Shown: positions 50,928-59,811, numbered from the stretch's first letter. The stretch is DNA of 64,000 nucleotides from Friedmanniella luteola (GCF_900105065.1 NZ_LT629749.1:3844001-3908000); one strand, 5' to 3'. The notes: generated from the sequence alone by a model not told the origin. A program made the numbers and translations.

Positions 50928-53204
50928 TCAGGCGGTGGCGGGCTCCCCCGCCAGGTGGTGCTCCCCGGCCCCGATCTCGCGCTCCGTGCCGTCCGGGAGC
51001 CGCACCAGGCCGCTGACACCCTCGGGCAGCTCGACGTCGAGGGAGAACCCGTCGGGCCCCTCGGTCGACCAGGAGACCGCGACGCGGCCGTGCCGGGTCT
51101 GCAGCGCGGTCCTCGCCCAGGTGATGCCACCGCCGGGCTGCGGGGCGACGAGCACCTTCGCGTACCCGGGCTCCAGGGGGGCCAGCCCGCCGAGGGTGCG
51201 GTGCATCCAGTCGACGACCGCCCCGAGCGCGTAGTGGTTGAAGCTCGTCATCTGGCCGGGGTTGATGCTGCCGTCGGGGAGCATCGAGTCCCAGCGCTCC
51301 CAGATGGTCGTCGCGCCCATCGTGACGGGGTAGAGCCAGGACGGGCACTCCTGCTGCAGCAGCAGCCGGTAGGCGTCGTCGAGGTGACCGGTCGTGGTCA
51401 GCGCGTCGGTGACGAAGGGCGTGCCGGCGAAACCGGTCAGGATGCGGTACCCGCCCTCGTCGACCAGCTCGACCAGCCGCTCGCCGGCCAGCCGGCGCTG
51501 CTCGCCCTCGACCAGGCCGAACACGATGGCCAGGGCGTAGACGGTCACGGCGTCGCTGGTGATGTGGCCGTCGGCCCCGACGTAGTGCTCGGCGAAGGCG
51601 GCGCGGGTGCGGGCGGCGACCTCCGTGAAGTGGGCCTGGTCCTCGGCGCGGCCGAGCAGCGCCGCCGTCTCGGCCACGATCGTGGCGCTCCGGAAGAGGC
51701 AGGCGGTGGCGACCACCCCGTGGTCGGCCTTGGCCAGGATCGGGTTCTCCGGCGGCGCGGTCGGGTCCAGCCAGTCGCCGAACTGGAAGCCGGTGTCCCA
51801 CAGCCCGGTCGGCGACGTCAGCGTCTCGACCCGCCGCACGTGCGCGGCCATGGAGTCGAACTGGTCGACCAGCACCTGGCGGTCGCCGTAGGCCTGCCAG
51901 AGCGCCCACGGGACCCAGACCGCGGCGTCGCTCCAGACGGCCGTCGAGTCGGGGGCGGGGAAGGACGTGGCCTGGGCGTCGTCCTTCGTCACGTACTTGA
52001 GGACGTCGGGGATGACGAAGGCCACCATGCCGTCGGCCGCCTGCTGCTCGGCGGCGAGGTCGCGCAGCCAGTCCCGCAGGAAGGGCTCGACGTCGAAGAG
52101 GAACGCGGCCGACGGGGTGAAGGCGGCGATGTCACCGGTCCAGCCGAGCCGCTCGTCGCGCTGCGGGCAGTCGGTGGGGACGTCGAGGAAGTTGCCGACC
52201 GTGCCCCAGACCGCGTTGCTGTGCAGCTGGTTGAGCAGGTCGTCGGAGCAGGCGAACTGCCCGATCCGCTCGAGGTCGGAGGAGACGACGACGGCGGTGA
52301 GGTCGCCCTCGGCCGGCTCGCCGGGCCAGCCGTCGACCTCGGCGTAGCGGAACCCGTGGAACGTGAAGGTGGGCTCGAAGACGTCGTCCCCGCCGCTGAG
52401 CACGAACCGGTCGGTGGCCTGCGCGCTGCGCAGCGGCCGGACGCCCAGCTCGTCGTGCTCGAGCACCTCGGCGTGGCGGAGGGTGACCTCAGTGCCGGCC
52501 GGGCCGCTGACCCGGACCCGCACCCAGCCGACGAGGTTCTGGCCGAAGTCCACCAGCGTGCGGCCGGAAGGCGCGGTCCAGGTGCTCACCGGGGCGAGCT
52601 CGGCCTGCCGGCGCACGGGCGGGCCGATGTAGGGCGTGAGGGTGCCGAGGTCGAGCTCGCCGGCGTGGACGCCCGTCCAGCCCTCCCCGGTGAAGCCGGG
52701 CGCCAACCAGGCGTCCGACACCCGCCGGCCGTCGATCGTCTGGCCGTCGTACAGGTCGTTGGCGAGCACGGCCGAGGGGCCGGCCGTCCAGGAGCCGTCG
52801 CTCAGGACGCGCTGGACGTGGCCGTCGGCGAAGGTGATCTCGAGCTGCGCGACGACGCCGAGGTCGGAGCCGTAGTAGCCCCGGCCGCCGTTCCAGCCGA
52901 GGCGGCCGCCCCACCAGCCGTTGCCCAGCGCGAAGCCGAGCACCGACGTCGGGCGCAGCAGCGCGGTCACGTCGTAGCTGCGGTACCGGAGCCGCCACTC
53001 GTAGGCGCTCCAGCCGGGGCTGAGCACCTCGTCGGCGACCGGCTGCCCGTTGAGGAAGGCCTCGAAGACACCGTGGGCGCTCGCGTGCAGGGTGGCCGAG
53101 GCGACGTCGCCGTGGCCGGCCTCCAGCGCGAACTCCCGGCGGAGCAGGGGCGCCCCGGCGAAGTCCTGATCGGGCACGATGAGGGCGGCGGACCAGTCGG
53201 TCAT
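50928..53204 (-). CDS. Alpha-L-rhamnosidase (GH78)
   Basis: 758 residues, ATG at 53204 with AGGAG 4 nt upstream. N-terminal beta-sandwich modules (about 1-310) include LGNGWWGGRLGW near 117-128 and LVDFGQNLVGWV near 216-227. An (alpha/alpha)6 barrel (about 320-680) carries the signature DCPQRDERLGWTGD near 342-355, with the acidic general-acid region, and TIWERWDSMLPDG near 634-646 with the second catalytic glutamate. A C-terminal beta domain ends the protein. There is no signal peptide, so it probably acts inside the cell on imported rhamnosides. It is transcribed divergently from rhaI. Confidence 0.93.
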   Translation of the reverse strand: MTDWSAALIVPDQDFAGAPLLRREFALEAGHGDVASATLHASAHGVFEAFLNGQPVADEVLSPGWSAYEWRLRYRSYDVTALLRPTSVLGFALGNGWWGGRLGWNGGRGYYGSDLGVVAQLEITFADGHVQRVLSDGSWTAGPSAVLANDLYDGQTIDGRRVSDAWLAPGFTGEGWTGVHAGELDLGTLTPYIGPPVRRQAELAPVSTWTAPSGRTLVDFGQNLVGWVRVRVSGPAGTEVTLRHAEVLEHDELGVRPLRSAQATDRFVLSGGDDVFEPTFTFHGFRYAEVDGWPGEPAEGDLTAVVVSSDLERIGQFACSDDLLNQLHSNAVWGTVGNFLDVPTDCPQRDERLGWTGDIAAFTPSAAFLFDVEPFLRDWLRDLAAEQQAADGMVAFVIPDVLKYVTKDDAQATSFPAPDSTAVWSDAAVWVPWALWQAYGDRQVLVDQFDSMAAHVRRVETLTSPTGLWDTGFQFGDWLDPTAPPENPILAKADHGVVATACLFRSATIVAETAALLGRAEDQAHFTEVAARTRAAFAEHYVGADGHITSDAVTVYALAIVFGLVEGEQRRLAGERLVELVDEGGYRILTGFAGTPFVTDALTTTGHLDDAYRLLLQQECPSWLYPVTMGATTIWERWDSMLPDGSINPGQMTSFNHYALGAVVDWMHRTLGGLAPLEPGYAKVLVAPQPGGGITWARTALQTRHGRVAVSWSTEGPDGFSLDVELPEGVSGLVRLPDGTEREIGAGEHHLAGEPATA

Positions 53205-53243
53205 GACACTCCTGTGGGTCGGGGTCGGCCGCGGACGGCCGTA

Positions 53244-53256
53244 ATGAAACGATCTA
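53244..53256. promoter_or_regulatory. Rhamnose operator site C (rhamnosidase promoter)
   Basis: ATGAAACGATCTA between the rhamnosidase ATG and its TTGACA -35 (53285-53290, minus strand; the -10 is degenerate). Repressor bound here would block the rhamnosidase promoter. Confidence 0.65.
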
Positions 53257-53314
53257 GAGGAGGCAATCATCTGCGGCGCGGGCTTGTCAACGCCGACGAC
53301 TGGGACACCTGCCG

Positions 53315-53343
53315 TTGCGGACCGGAGGCAGCAGGGCTAGCAT
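53315..53343 (+). promoter_or_regulatory. Promoter of the rhaI operon
   Basis: TTGCGG (53315-53320), 17 bp, TAGCAT (53338-53343). Operator D begins 10 bp downstream. Confidence 0.6.
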
Positions 53344-53353
53344 GCTGCCCGAC

Positions 53354-53366
53354 TTGAAACGTCTCA
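53354..53366. promoter_or_regulatory. Rhamnose operator site D (rhaI promoter)
   Basis: TTGAAACGTCTCA, immediately downstream of the -10 and upstream of the rhaI ribosome site. Its right half is closer to the symmetric partner (TCTCA) than in sites A-C. Confidence 0.65.
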
Positions 53367-53380
53367 TTGAGGAGTCGACC

Positions 53381-54544
53381 GTGGCATTCGCCGACATCGC
53401 CGACCAGCTGGCCGGCCAGGCCATCGAGCTCCCGTCCTGGGCCTTCGGCAACTCCGGGACCCGCTTCCGGGTGTTCGGCACCCCCGGCACCCCCCGCACC
53501 GTGCAGGAGAAGATCGCCGACGCCGCCAAGGTGCACGAGCTGACGGGGCTCGCGCCGACGGTGGCGCTGCACATCCCCTGGGACCAGGTCGACGACTACG
53601 CCGCCCTCGGACGCTTCGCGGGCGACCACGGGCTCCGGCTGGGGACCGTCAACTCCAACACCTTCCAGGACGACCTGTACAAGTTCGGCAGCCTGACCCA
53701 CACCGACGAGGCCGTCCGGCGCAAGGCCGTGGAGCACCACTTCGAGTGCATCGAGATCATGCACCAGACGGGTTCGCAGGACCTCAAGATCTGGCTGGCG
53801 GACGGCACCAACTACCCGGGCCAGGGCGACCTCCGGGGCCGCCAGGACCGGCTGGCCGAGAGCCTGCAGACCATCTACGACCGCCTCGGCGACGGGCAGC
53901 GGCTGGTGCTGGAGTACAAGTTCTTCGAGCCGGCGTTCTACCACACCGACGTCCCGGACTGGGGCACCTCCTACGCCCACGTGAGCGCTCTGGGCGAGCG
54001 GGCGATGGTCTGCCTCGACACCGGCCACCACGCGCCCGGCACGAACATCGAGTTCATCGTCGCCCAGCTGCTGCGGCTCGGGAAGCTCGGCTCGTTCGAC
54101 TTCAACTCCCGGTTCTACGCCGACGACGACCTGATCGTCGGCGCCGCCGACCCGTTCCAGCTGTTCCGGATCCTCCACGAGGTGGTCCGCGGCGGCGGCT
54201 TCGGCCCGGACTCCCCGGTGGCCTTCATGCTCGACCAGTGCCACAACGTCGAGGACAAGATCCCCGGCCAGATCCGCTCGGTGCTCAACGTCCAGGAGAT
54301 GACGGCGCGCGCCCTGCTCGTCGACCGCGCGGCGCTGGCCACGGCCCAGGAGGCCGGGGACGTCCTGGGCGCCAACGGGATCCTGATGGACGCCTTCTAC
54401 ACCGACGTCCGGCCCGACCTCGCCGCCTGGCGGGAGAGCCGGGGGCTCCCCGCCGACCCCATGCGCAGCTACGCCGAGTCCGGCCACCAGCAGCGGCTCG
54501 CCGCCGAGCGCGTGGGCGGCGCCCAGTCGGGCTGGGGCGCGTGA
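53381..54544 (+). CDS. rhaI: L-rhamnose isomerase
   Basis: 387 residues. It converts L-rhamnose to L-rhamnulose. The GTG at 53381 is chosen because TGAGGAG lies 6 nt upstream; the longer frames would place coding sequence over the operator. It belongs to the non-RhaA isomerase type: PSWAFGNSGTRFRVFG near 19-34, KIWLADGTNYPGQGD near 136-150, EYKFFEPAFYHTD near 179-191, CLDTGHHAPGTN near 215-226 and FMLDQCHNVEDK near 282-293 supply metal and substrate ligands. It is the first gene of the rhaI-rhaEW-rhaB-rhaR operon. Confidence 0.9.
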   Translation: MAFADIADQLAGQAIELPSWAFGNSGTRFRVFGTPGTPRTVQEKIADAAKVHELTGLAPTVALHIPWDQVDDYAALGRFAGDHGLRLGTVNSNTFQDDLYKFGSLTHTDEAVRRKAVEHHFECIEIMHQTGSQDLKIWLADGTNYPGQGDLRGRQDRLAESLQTIYDRLGDGQRLVLEYKFFEPAFYHTDVPDWGTSYAHVSALGERAMVCLDTGHHAPGTNIEFIVAQLLRLGKLGSFDFNSRFYADDDLIVGAADPFQLFRILHEVVRGGGFGPDSPVAFMLDQCHNVEDKIPGQIRSVLNVQEMTARALLVDRAALATAQEAGDVLGANGILMDAFYTDVRPDLAAWRESRGLPADPMRSYAESGHQQRLAAERVGGAQSGWGA

Positions 54545-54640
54545 TGCCGTGGATCGACCTCCGCTCCGCTCCGACGCGTGCCGCGCGGCCCTCCTGCCTC
54601 CGCTCCGTTCCGTTCCGGCGCTGATGGTGCTCTGAGCCTC

Positions 54641-54669
54641 CCCCTCCGTCGTCGCTCGCCGACGGGAGG
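54641..54669 (+). other. Stem-loop in the rhaI-rhaEW gap
   Basis: CCTCCGTCG (54643-54651) pairs with CGACGGGAGG (54660-54669) with one bulged base and an 8-nt loop, in the 199-bp gap between rhaI and rhaEW. No promoter or operator is seen in this gap, so the hairpin may adjust the rhaI to rhaEW ratio. Confidence 0.3.
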
Positions 54670-54743
54670 ACGTGACTGCTCGCTCCTCCTCAGCACGGAG
54701 GCGCACCCTCTCGCGCTACTCACCCCCCGACCTGAGGAGGACC

Positions 54744-56777
54744 ATGACCGACACCGTGGCCGACCTGATCGCCCGCTCCAACCGCCTGGGCGCTGACCCG
54801 AAGAACACCAACTACGCAGGCGGCAACACCTCGGCGAAGGGCACCGCGACCGATCCCGTGACGGGGCAGGAGGTCGAGCTGCTGTGGGTCAAGGGCTCCG
54901 GCGGTGACCTCGGCACCCTGACGGGGTCGGGCCTCGCCGTCCTCCGGCTGGACCGGGTGCGGGCGCTCACCGAGGTCTACCCCGGGCTCGAGCAGGAGGA
55001 CGCCATGGTCGCGGCGTTCGACTACTGCCTGCACGGCAAGGGTGGCGCGGCGCCGAGCATCGACACCGCCATGCACGGCCTGGTCGACGCGGCGCACGTC
55101 GACCACCTGCACCCCGACGCCGGGATCGCCCTGGCCACCGCGGCCGACGGCGAGGCGCTCACCCGGGACATCTTCGGCGACACCGTCGTCTGGGTGCCGT
55201 GGCGGCGGCCGGGCTTCCAGCTCGGGCTCGACATCGCGGCGATCAAGGCCGCCCACCCCGACGCGATCGGCTGCATCCTGGGCGGGCACGGCATCACCGC
55301 CTGGGGCGACACGTCGGCGGAGTCCGAGCAGCGCAGCCTGCACATCATCGACACGGCCGCCGCCTGGATCGCCGAGCACAGCCGGCCGGAGCCCTTCGGG
55401 CCGCCCCTGCCGGGCTACGGCGCGCTGCCCCCGGACGAGCGCCGGGCGCGCGCCGCCGCGCTGGCCCCGACGCTGCGGTCCCTGGCCTCGCACGACCGGG
55501 CCGTCGTCGGGCACTTCACCGACAGCGACGTCGTGCTGGACTTCCTCGCCAGCAGCGAGCACCCCCGCCTCGCGGCGCTGGGCACGTCCTGCCCCGACCA
55601 CTTCCTCCGCACCAAGGTCAAGCCGCTCGTGCTGGACCTGCCGGCGGACGCACCCCTGGAGGAGGCCGCGGCCCGGCTCCAGGAGCTGCACGCCGCCTAC
55701 CGGGAGGACTACCAGGCCTACTACGACCGGCACGCGACGCCCGACTCCCCCGCGATCCGCGGCGCCGACCCGCTGGTGGTCCTGGTGCCCGGCGTGGGGA
55801 TGTTCTCCTACGGCAAGGACAAGCAGACCGCCCGCGTCGCCGGGGAGTTCTACGTCAACGCCATCAACGTCATGCGCGGAGCCGAGGGCCTCTCCACCTA
55901 CGCGCCGATCGACGAGGCGGAGAAGTTCCGGATCGAGTACTGGGCACTGGAGGAGGCGAAGCTGCAGCGGATGCCCGCGCCGAAGCCGCTGGCCACCCGC
56001 ATCGCCCTGGTGACCGGGGCCGCCTCCGGCATCGGCAAGGCCATCGCCACCCGGCTCGCGGCCGAGGGCGCGTGCGTCGTCATCGCCGACCTGGACGCCG
56101 ACAAGGCCCGGGCCGCGGCCGCCGAGCTGGGATCGACCGACGTGGCCGTCGGGCTCGCCGCCGACGTCACCGACGAGGCCGCCGTGCAGGCCGCCGTCGA
56201 CGCCTGCGTGCTGGCCTTCGGTGGACTGGACCTCGTGGTCAACAACGCCGGGCTGTCGCTGTCGAAGTCCCTGCTCGACACCACCGTCGCCGACTGGGAC
56301 CTGCAGCACGCGGTGATGGCCAAGGGGTCGTTCCTCGTCTCCCGGGCCGCGGCCAAGGTGCTGATCGCCCAGCAGCTGGGCGGGGACGTCGTCTACATCT
56401 CCTCGAAGAACTCCGTCTTCGCCGGACCCAACAACATCGCCTACTCCGCCACCAAGGCCGACCAGGCCCACCAGGTCCGCCTGCTGGCCGCCGAGCTGGG
56501 CGAGCACGGCGTCAAGGTCAACGGCATCAACCCCGACGGTGTCGTCCGCGGCTCCGGCATCTTCGCCGGCGGCTGGGGCGCGAAGCGGGCGGCCGTCTAC
56601 GGCGTGCCCGAGTCCGAGCTGGGCGCCTACTACGCCCAGCGCACCCTGCTGAAGCGCGAGGTGCTGCCCGAGCACGTGGCCAACGCGGTCTTCGTGCTCT
56701 GCTCGGCCGACCTCAGCCACACCACCGGCCTGCACGTCCCCGTCGACGCCGGCGTCGCCGCCGCCTTCCTGCGGTGA
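54744..56777 (+). CDS. rhaEW: Bifunctional L-rhamnulose-1-phosphate aldolase / L-lactaldehyde dehydrogenase
   Basis: 677 residues, GAGGAGG directly before the ATG. Residues 1-415 are a class II aldolase: NYAGGNTSAKG (28-38), VKGSGGDLGTL near 54-64, zinc-ligand region DHLHPDAG near 119-126 and GGHGITAWG near 181-189. Residues 417-677 are a short-chain dehydrogenase: VTGAASGIGKA near 423-433, NNAG near 496, YSATK near 566-570. The aldolase splits rhamnulose-1-phosphate to dihydroxyacetone phosphate and L-lactaldehyde, and the dehydrogenase oxidises the latter to L-lactate with NAD. The fusion channels the toxic aldehyde. Its stop overlaps rhaB. Confidence 0.93.
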   Translation: MTDTVADLIARSNRLGADPKNTNYAGGNTSAKGTATDPVTGQEVELLWVKGSGGDLGTLTGSGLAVLRLDRVRALTEVYPGLEQEDAMVAAFDYCLHGKGGAAPSIDTAMHGLVDAAHVDHLHPDAGIALATAADGEALTRDIFGDTVVWVPWRRPGFQLGLDIAAIKAAHPDAIGCILGGHGITAWGDTSAESEQRSLHIIDTAAAWIAEHSRPEPFGPPLPGYGALPPDERRARAAALAPTLRSLASHDRAVVGHFTDSDVVLDFLASSEHPRLAALGTSCPDHFLRTKVKPLVLDLPADAPLEEAAARLQELHAAYREDYQAYYDRHATPDSPAIRGADPLVVLVPGVGMFSYGKDKQTARVAGEFYVNAINVMRGAEGLSTYAPIDEAEKFRIEYWALEEAKLQRMPAPKPLATRIALVTGAASGIGKAIATRLAAEGACVVIADLDADKARAAAAELGSTDVAVGLAADVTDEAAVQAAVDACVLAFGGLDLVVNNAGLSLSKSLLDTTVADWDLQHAVMAKGSFLVSRAAAKVLIAQQLGGDVVYISSKNSVFAGPNNIAYSATKADQAHQVRLLAAELGEHGVKVNGINPDGVVRGSGIFAGGWGAKRAAVYGVPESELGAYYAQRTLLKREVLPEHVANAVFVLCSADLSHTTGLHVPVDAGVAAAFLR

Positions 56778-58351
56778 CCGTCGTCCCGCCCCCTGAGCCC
56801 GTCGCCCCGCGCCCTGAGCCCGTCGAAGGGCCGTCGACAGGCTCAGCCCACCGGCCGGCCGTCTTCGGCGCGATCGACATCGGTGCGTCCAGCGGCCGGG
56901 TGGTCGCGGGAGTGCTGGACGACGACGGGCTGCGGCTGGAGGTCGTGCACCGCTTCCCCAACGGGGCGACCGAGGTCGACGGCCACCTCCGCTGGGACCT
57001 GAGCGGGCTGTTCGCCGAGGTGCTGACCGGCCTGGCCGCGCTGGCCGCCCGCCACCCCGGGGTGCGCAGCGTCGGCATCGACACCTGGGCCGTCGACTAC
57101 GGCCTGCTCGACGCCGACGGCCACCTGCTGGCCCAGCCGGTGGCCTACCGCGACGACCGGACCGACGCCGTCGTCGACCTCGTGCACCGCCGGGTCGACC
57201 CGGCCCGGCTCTACGCGGTCACGGGCCTGCAGTTCCTGCCCTTCAACACCCTCTACCAGCTCTCCGCCGAGCGGCAGGGGCCGCTCTGGCCGCGCGTGGC
57301 GCAGGCCCTGCTGCTGCCCGACCTGCTGGCGTACTGGCTCACCGGGGAGCGGCGGACCGAGGCGACCAACGCCTCCACCACCGGCCTCCTCGACGCCGGC
57401 ACGCGCACCTGGTCCCGGGAGCTGCTCGAGGCGCTCGGGCTGCCGCTGGAGCTGTTCCCGCCGCTGGTCCAGCCGGGTGAGACCCTCGGTCCGCTGCTGC
57501 CCGAGGTCGCGGCCCGGACCGGCCTCGCCCCCGGCACCACCGTCGTCGCCGTCGGCTCCCACGACACCGCCTCGGCCGTCGTCGGGGTGCCGGCCGAGGG
57601 CCGTTCGTTCGCCTACGTCTCCTCGGGCACCTGGTCGCTGGTCGGCCTGGAGCTGGACGCCCCCGTGCTGACCCCCGCGAGCCGGGCCGCCAACTTCACC
57701 AACGAGGGCGGGGTGGACGGCCGCACCCGCTACCTGCGCAACGAGGGCGGCCTGTGGCTGCTGCAGGAGAGCCTGCGCAGCTGGGCCGGAGCGGGTGAGC
57801 CCGTCGACCAGGACGCCCTGCTCGCCGAGGCGGCCGCGCTGCCACCCGGGGGCCCGACCTTCGACGTCGACGCCCCCGACCTGATCGCGCCCGGGGACAT
57901 GCCGGCGCGGATCCGGCGGGCCGTCGCGGCCTCCGGCCAGGAGCTGCCCGGGGCGCCAGCCGCGGTCGCCCGCAGCATCCTCGACTCCCTCGCCGTCGCC
58001 TACGCCCGGACCACCGCCGAGGCCGAGGCGCTCGCCGGGCAGACCGTCGACGTCGTGCACGTCGTCGGGGGCGGCAGCCGCAACGCGCTGCTCTGCCAGC
58101 TGACGGCCGACCTGTCCGGTCGCCTCGTGCTCTCCGGGCCGGTCGAGGCCACCGCGCTCGGCAACCTCGCCGTGCAGGCCCGGGCGGCCGGTCTGCTGCC
58201 CGCCGACCTGGAGTCGCTCCGTCGCACCCTCCGCCGCGGGCTCACCCTGGCGACCTACACCCCGACGACCACCGGCCGGGCCGCTAGATTGTCCTCTTCG
58301 GTGACCAGCAGTCCCGGCGGGCGGCCCGCCCCCGTGCACCGCGGAGGGTAG
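56774..58351 (+). CDS. rhaB: L-rhamnulokinase
   Basis: 525 residues, GTG at 56774 overlapping the rhaEW stop by 4 bp. An FGGY kinase with the ATP/sugar core from FGAIDIGASSGRV near 30-42, SVGIDTWAVDYGLL near 97-110, SSGTWSLVG near 283-291 and VVGGGSRNALLCQL near 428-441. It phosphorylates L-rhamnulose. Residues about 7-25 (PEPVAPRPEPVEGPSTGS) are encoded by a REP-like cluster and extend the N-terminus beyond the usual start, so the true initiation site may lie after it. The C-terminus also has a short basic, Ser/Gly-rich tail of about 25 residues. rhaR follows after 4 bp. Confidence 0.9.
   Translation: MTVVPPPEPVAPRPEPVEGPSTGSAHRPAVFGAIDIGASSGRVVAGVLDDDGLRLEVVHRFPNGATEVDGHLRWDLSGLFAEVLTGLAALAARHPGVRSVGIDTWAVDYGLLDADGHLLAQPVAYRDDRTDAVVDLVHRRVDPARLYAVTGLQFLPFNTLYQLSAERQGPLWPRVAQALLLPDLLAYWLTGERRTEATNASTTGLLDAGTRTWSRELLEALGLPLELFPPLVQPGETLGPLLPEVAARTGLAPGTTVVAVGSHDTASAVVGVPAEGRSFAYVSSGTWSLVGLELDAPVLTPASRAANFTNEGGVDGRTRYLRNEGGLWLLQESLRSWAGAGEPVDQDALLAEAAALPPGGPTFDVDAPDLIAPGDMPARIRRAVAASGQELPGAPAAVARSILDSLAVAYARTTAEAEALAGQTVDVVHVVGGGSRNALLCQLTADLSGRLVLSGPVEATALGNLAVQARAAGLLPADLESLRRTLRRGLTLATYTPTTTGRAARLSSSVTSSPGGRPAPVHRGG
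56791..56849. repeat. REP-like element cluster at the rhaB 5' end
   Basis: A partial copy (56791-56804), a full copy CCTGAGCCCGTCGAAGGG (56813-56830) and an inverted copy CGTCGACAGGCTCAG (56832-56846). The last two can fold as a hairpin in rhaB mRNA. The element is the same as that in menD (12270-12290). Confidence 0.65.
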
Positions 58352-58355
58352 GAGG

Positions 58356-59414
58356 GTGTCCAGCGTGGCGCGCAAGGCCTCGATCAGCATGAAGGACGTG
58401 GCCGCCCTGGCGAAGGTCTCGCTGGGCACGGTCTCCAACGTCGTCAACTCCCCCGAGCTGGTCAGCCCGCCCACCCGGGAGCGCGTCGAGACGGCCATCG
58501 CCAAGCTGGGCTGGGTGCCGAACGCCTCGGCCCGGCAGCTGCGCGCGGGCCGCAGCAGCTCCGTCGGGCTGGTCGTCATGGACATCGCCAACCCCTTCTT
58601 CACCGACGTCCTGCTCGGGGTCGAGGACCACGTGCTGCAGCGCGGCTACTCCGTCCAGGTCGGCAACAGCGCCTCCCAGCCGCAGCGCGAGGACGACCAG
58701 CTGCGGCTCTTCGAGCAGCAGCGCGTCCGCGGCGTGCTGTGCGCGCCGATCTGGGGGGTCAACCAGCGGGTCGACGACCTCCGGCGGCGCGGCATCCCCG
58801 TCGTGGTCGTGGACCGGGCGCCCGAGGAGTCCGGCTTCTGCTCGGTGTCGGTCGACGACGTCGAGGGCGGGCGGCTGGCCGTGGACCACCTGATCCGCCT
58901 CGGGCACCGCAGCATCGCGCTCGTCGGCGGGCCCGGGCGGCTCCAGCAGATCCGCGACCGGCGCCTGGGCGCCGACCTGGCCCGGGCCGAGCACGGCGAC
59001 GTCGTCGACCTGCTGGCCCTCTCCACCAGCAGCCTCGACACCACCGCCGGCGTCCTCGCGGCCGACGAGCTGGCGGCGATGCCCGACCGGGAGCGCCCGA
59101 CGGCCGTCTTCGCGGCCAACGACCTGCTGGCGATCGGGCTGCTGCAGGGCTTCGTCACCCATGGCCTGCGGGTGCCCGAGGACATGGCGCTGATCGGCTA
59201 CGACGACATCAGCTTCGCTGCGGCGGCGGCGGTCCCGCTCTCCTCGGTACGGCAGCCGCGCGTCGACCTCGGCCGGCGGGCCGCGGAGCTGCTCTTCGAG
59301 GAGATCGAGGCCCTGGACGACGACCGGCCGCACGAGCACCAGAGCGTCCGGTTCACCCCGACGCTGGTGGTCCGGCGCTCCACCGCGGGAGGCGGTCAGG
59401 GCCGGCGCGGCTGA
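58356..59414 (+). CDS. rhaR: LacI-family repressor of the rhamnose regulon
   Basis: 352 residues. The N-terminal LacI helix-turn-helix and hinge are SMKDVAALAKVSLGTVSNVV near 11-30 and PNASARQLRAGRSS near 55-68. The periplasmic-binding-like effector domain spans about 65-345 (VVMDIANPFFTDVLLG near 73-88, YDDISFAAAAAVPLSSVRQP near 288-307). A GTG at 58356 follows GGAGGG by 7 nt; a second GTG at 58365 is possible. As the last gene of the rhamnose operon it is probably autoregulated through site D. The inducer is presumably L-rhamnose, L-rhamnulose or a phosphate of it. Confidence 0.88.
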   Translation: MSSVARKASISMKDVAALAKVSLGTVSNVVNSPELVSPPTRERVETAIAKLGWVPNASARQLRAGRSSSVGLVVMDIANPFFTDVLLGVEDHVLQRGYSVQVGNSASQPQREDDQLRLFEQQRVRGVLCAPIWGVNQRVDDLRRRGIPVVVVDRAPEESGFCSVSVDDVEGGRLAVDHLIRLGHRSIALVGGPGRLQQIRDRRLGADLARAEHGDVVDLLALSTSSLDTTAGVLAADELAAMPDRERPTAVFAANDLLAIGLLQGFVTHGLRVPEDMALIGYDDISFAAAAAVPLSSVRQPRVDLGRRAAELLFEEIEALDDDRPHEHQSVRFTPTLVVRRSTAGGGQGRRG

Positions 59415-59509
59415 GCCTCCCCGGTGCCCCCGTCGCGGCGCCCACCTGAGAAGATCCTGCCGTCGCCCCCGCGAACGCCGTCCCAGCGCCATCCACCCGA
59501 GGAGCACCC

Positions 59510-59809
59510 GTGTTCGCCCTGGTCGTCCGCTTCAACCTGACCGACGATGACGCCGCCGCCCGCTTCGACGCCCTGGTCGCCGACCTGCTGCCGCAGATCG
59601 CCGCGCACGAGCCCGGCACCCTCACCTACGCCGTCCACACCGTCCACGACGCCCCGCTCTCGCGGCTGTTCTACGAGTCCTACCGCGACCGCGACGCCCA
59701 CGCCGAGCACGAGCGGCAGCCGCACACGGCGCACTTCCTGCAGGCCAAGGACGCGCTGCTGGTCGACGCGCGGGTGGAGTTCCTGACCCCGACCGGCAGC
59801 GGCACCTAG
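59510..59809 (+). CDS. Antibiotic-biosynthesis-monooxygenase (ABM) domain protein
   Basis: 99 residues from a GTG at 59510. Dimeric alpha/beta-barrel fold: FALVVRFNLTDDDAAARFDALV near 2-23 (split), EPGTLTYAVHTVHDAP near 34-49, FYESYRDRDAHAEHERQPHT near 54-73 (split). ABM proteins include quinol monooxygenases and LsrG-type isomerases; the residues here do not decide. It lies 95 bp after rhaR and may be read on from it. I considered rhamnose mutarotase and rejected it. Confidence 0.75.
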   Translation: MFALVVRFNLTDDDAAARFDALVADLLPQIAAHEPGTLTYAVHTVHDAPLSRLFYESYRDRDAHAEHERQPHTAHFLQAKDALLVDARVEFLTPTGSGT

Positions 59810-59811
59810 CC

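Noticed and set aside
54544-54624. 26-codon ORF directly after rhaI (MPWIDLRSAPT...)
   Set aside because: Arg/Ser/Pro-rich composition from repeated CTCCGCTCC-type sequence, no ribosome site and no recognisable fold; considered spurious.
59510-59809. Rhamnose mutarotase (RhaM) next to the rhamnose operon
   Set aside because: The fold class is the same, but the typical RhaM residues (the N-P-I-W-P-E-type stretch) are absent; the chain reads as an ABM-domain protein.
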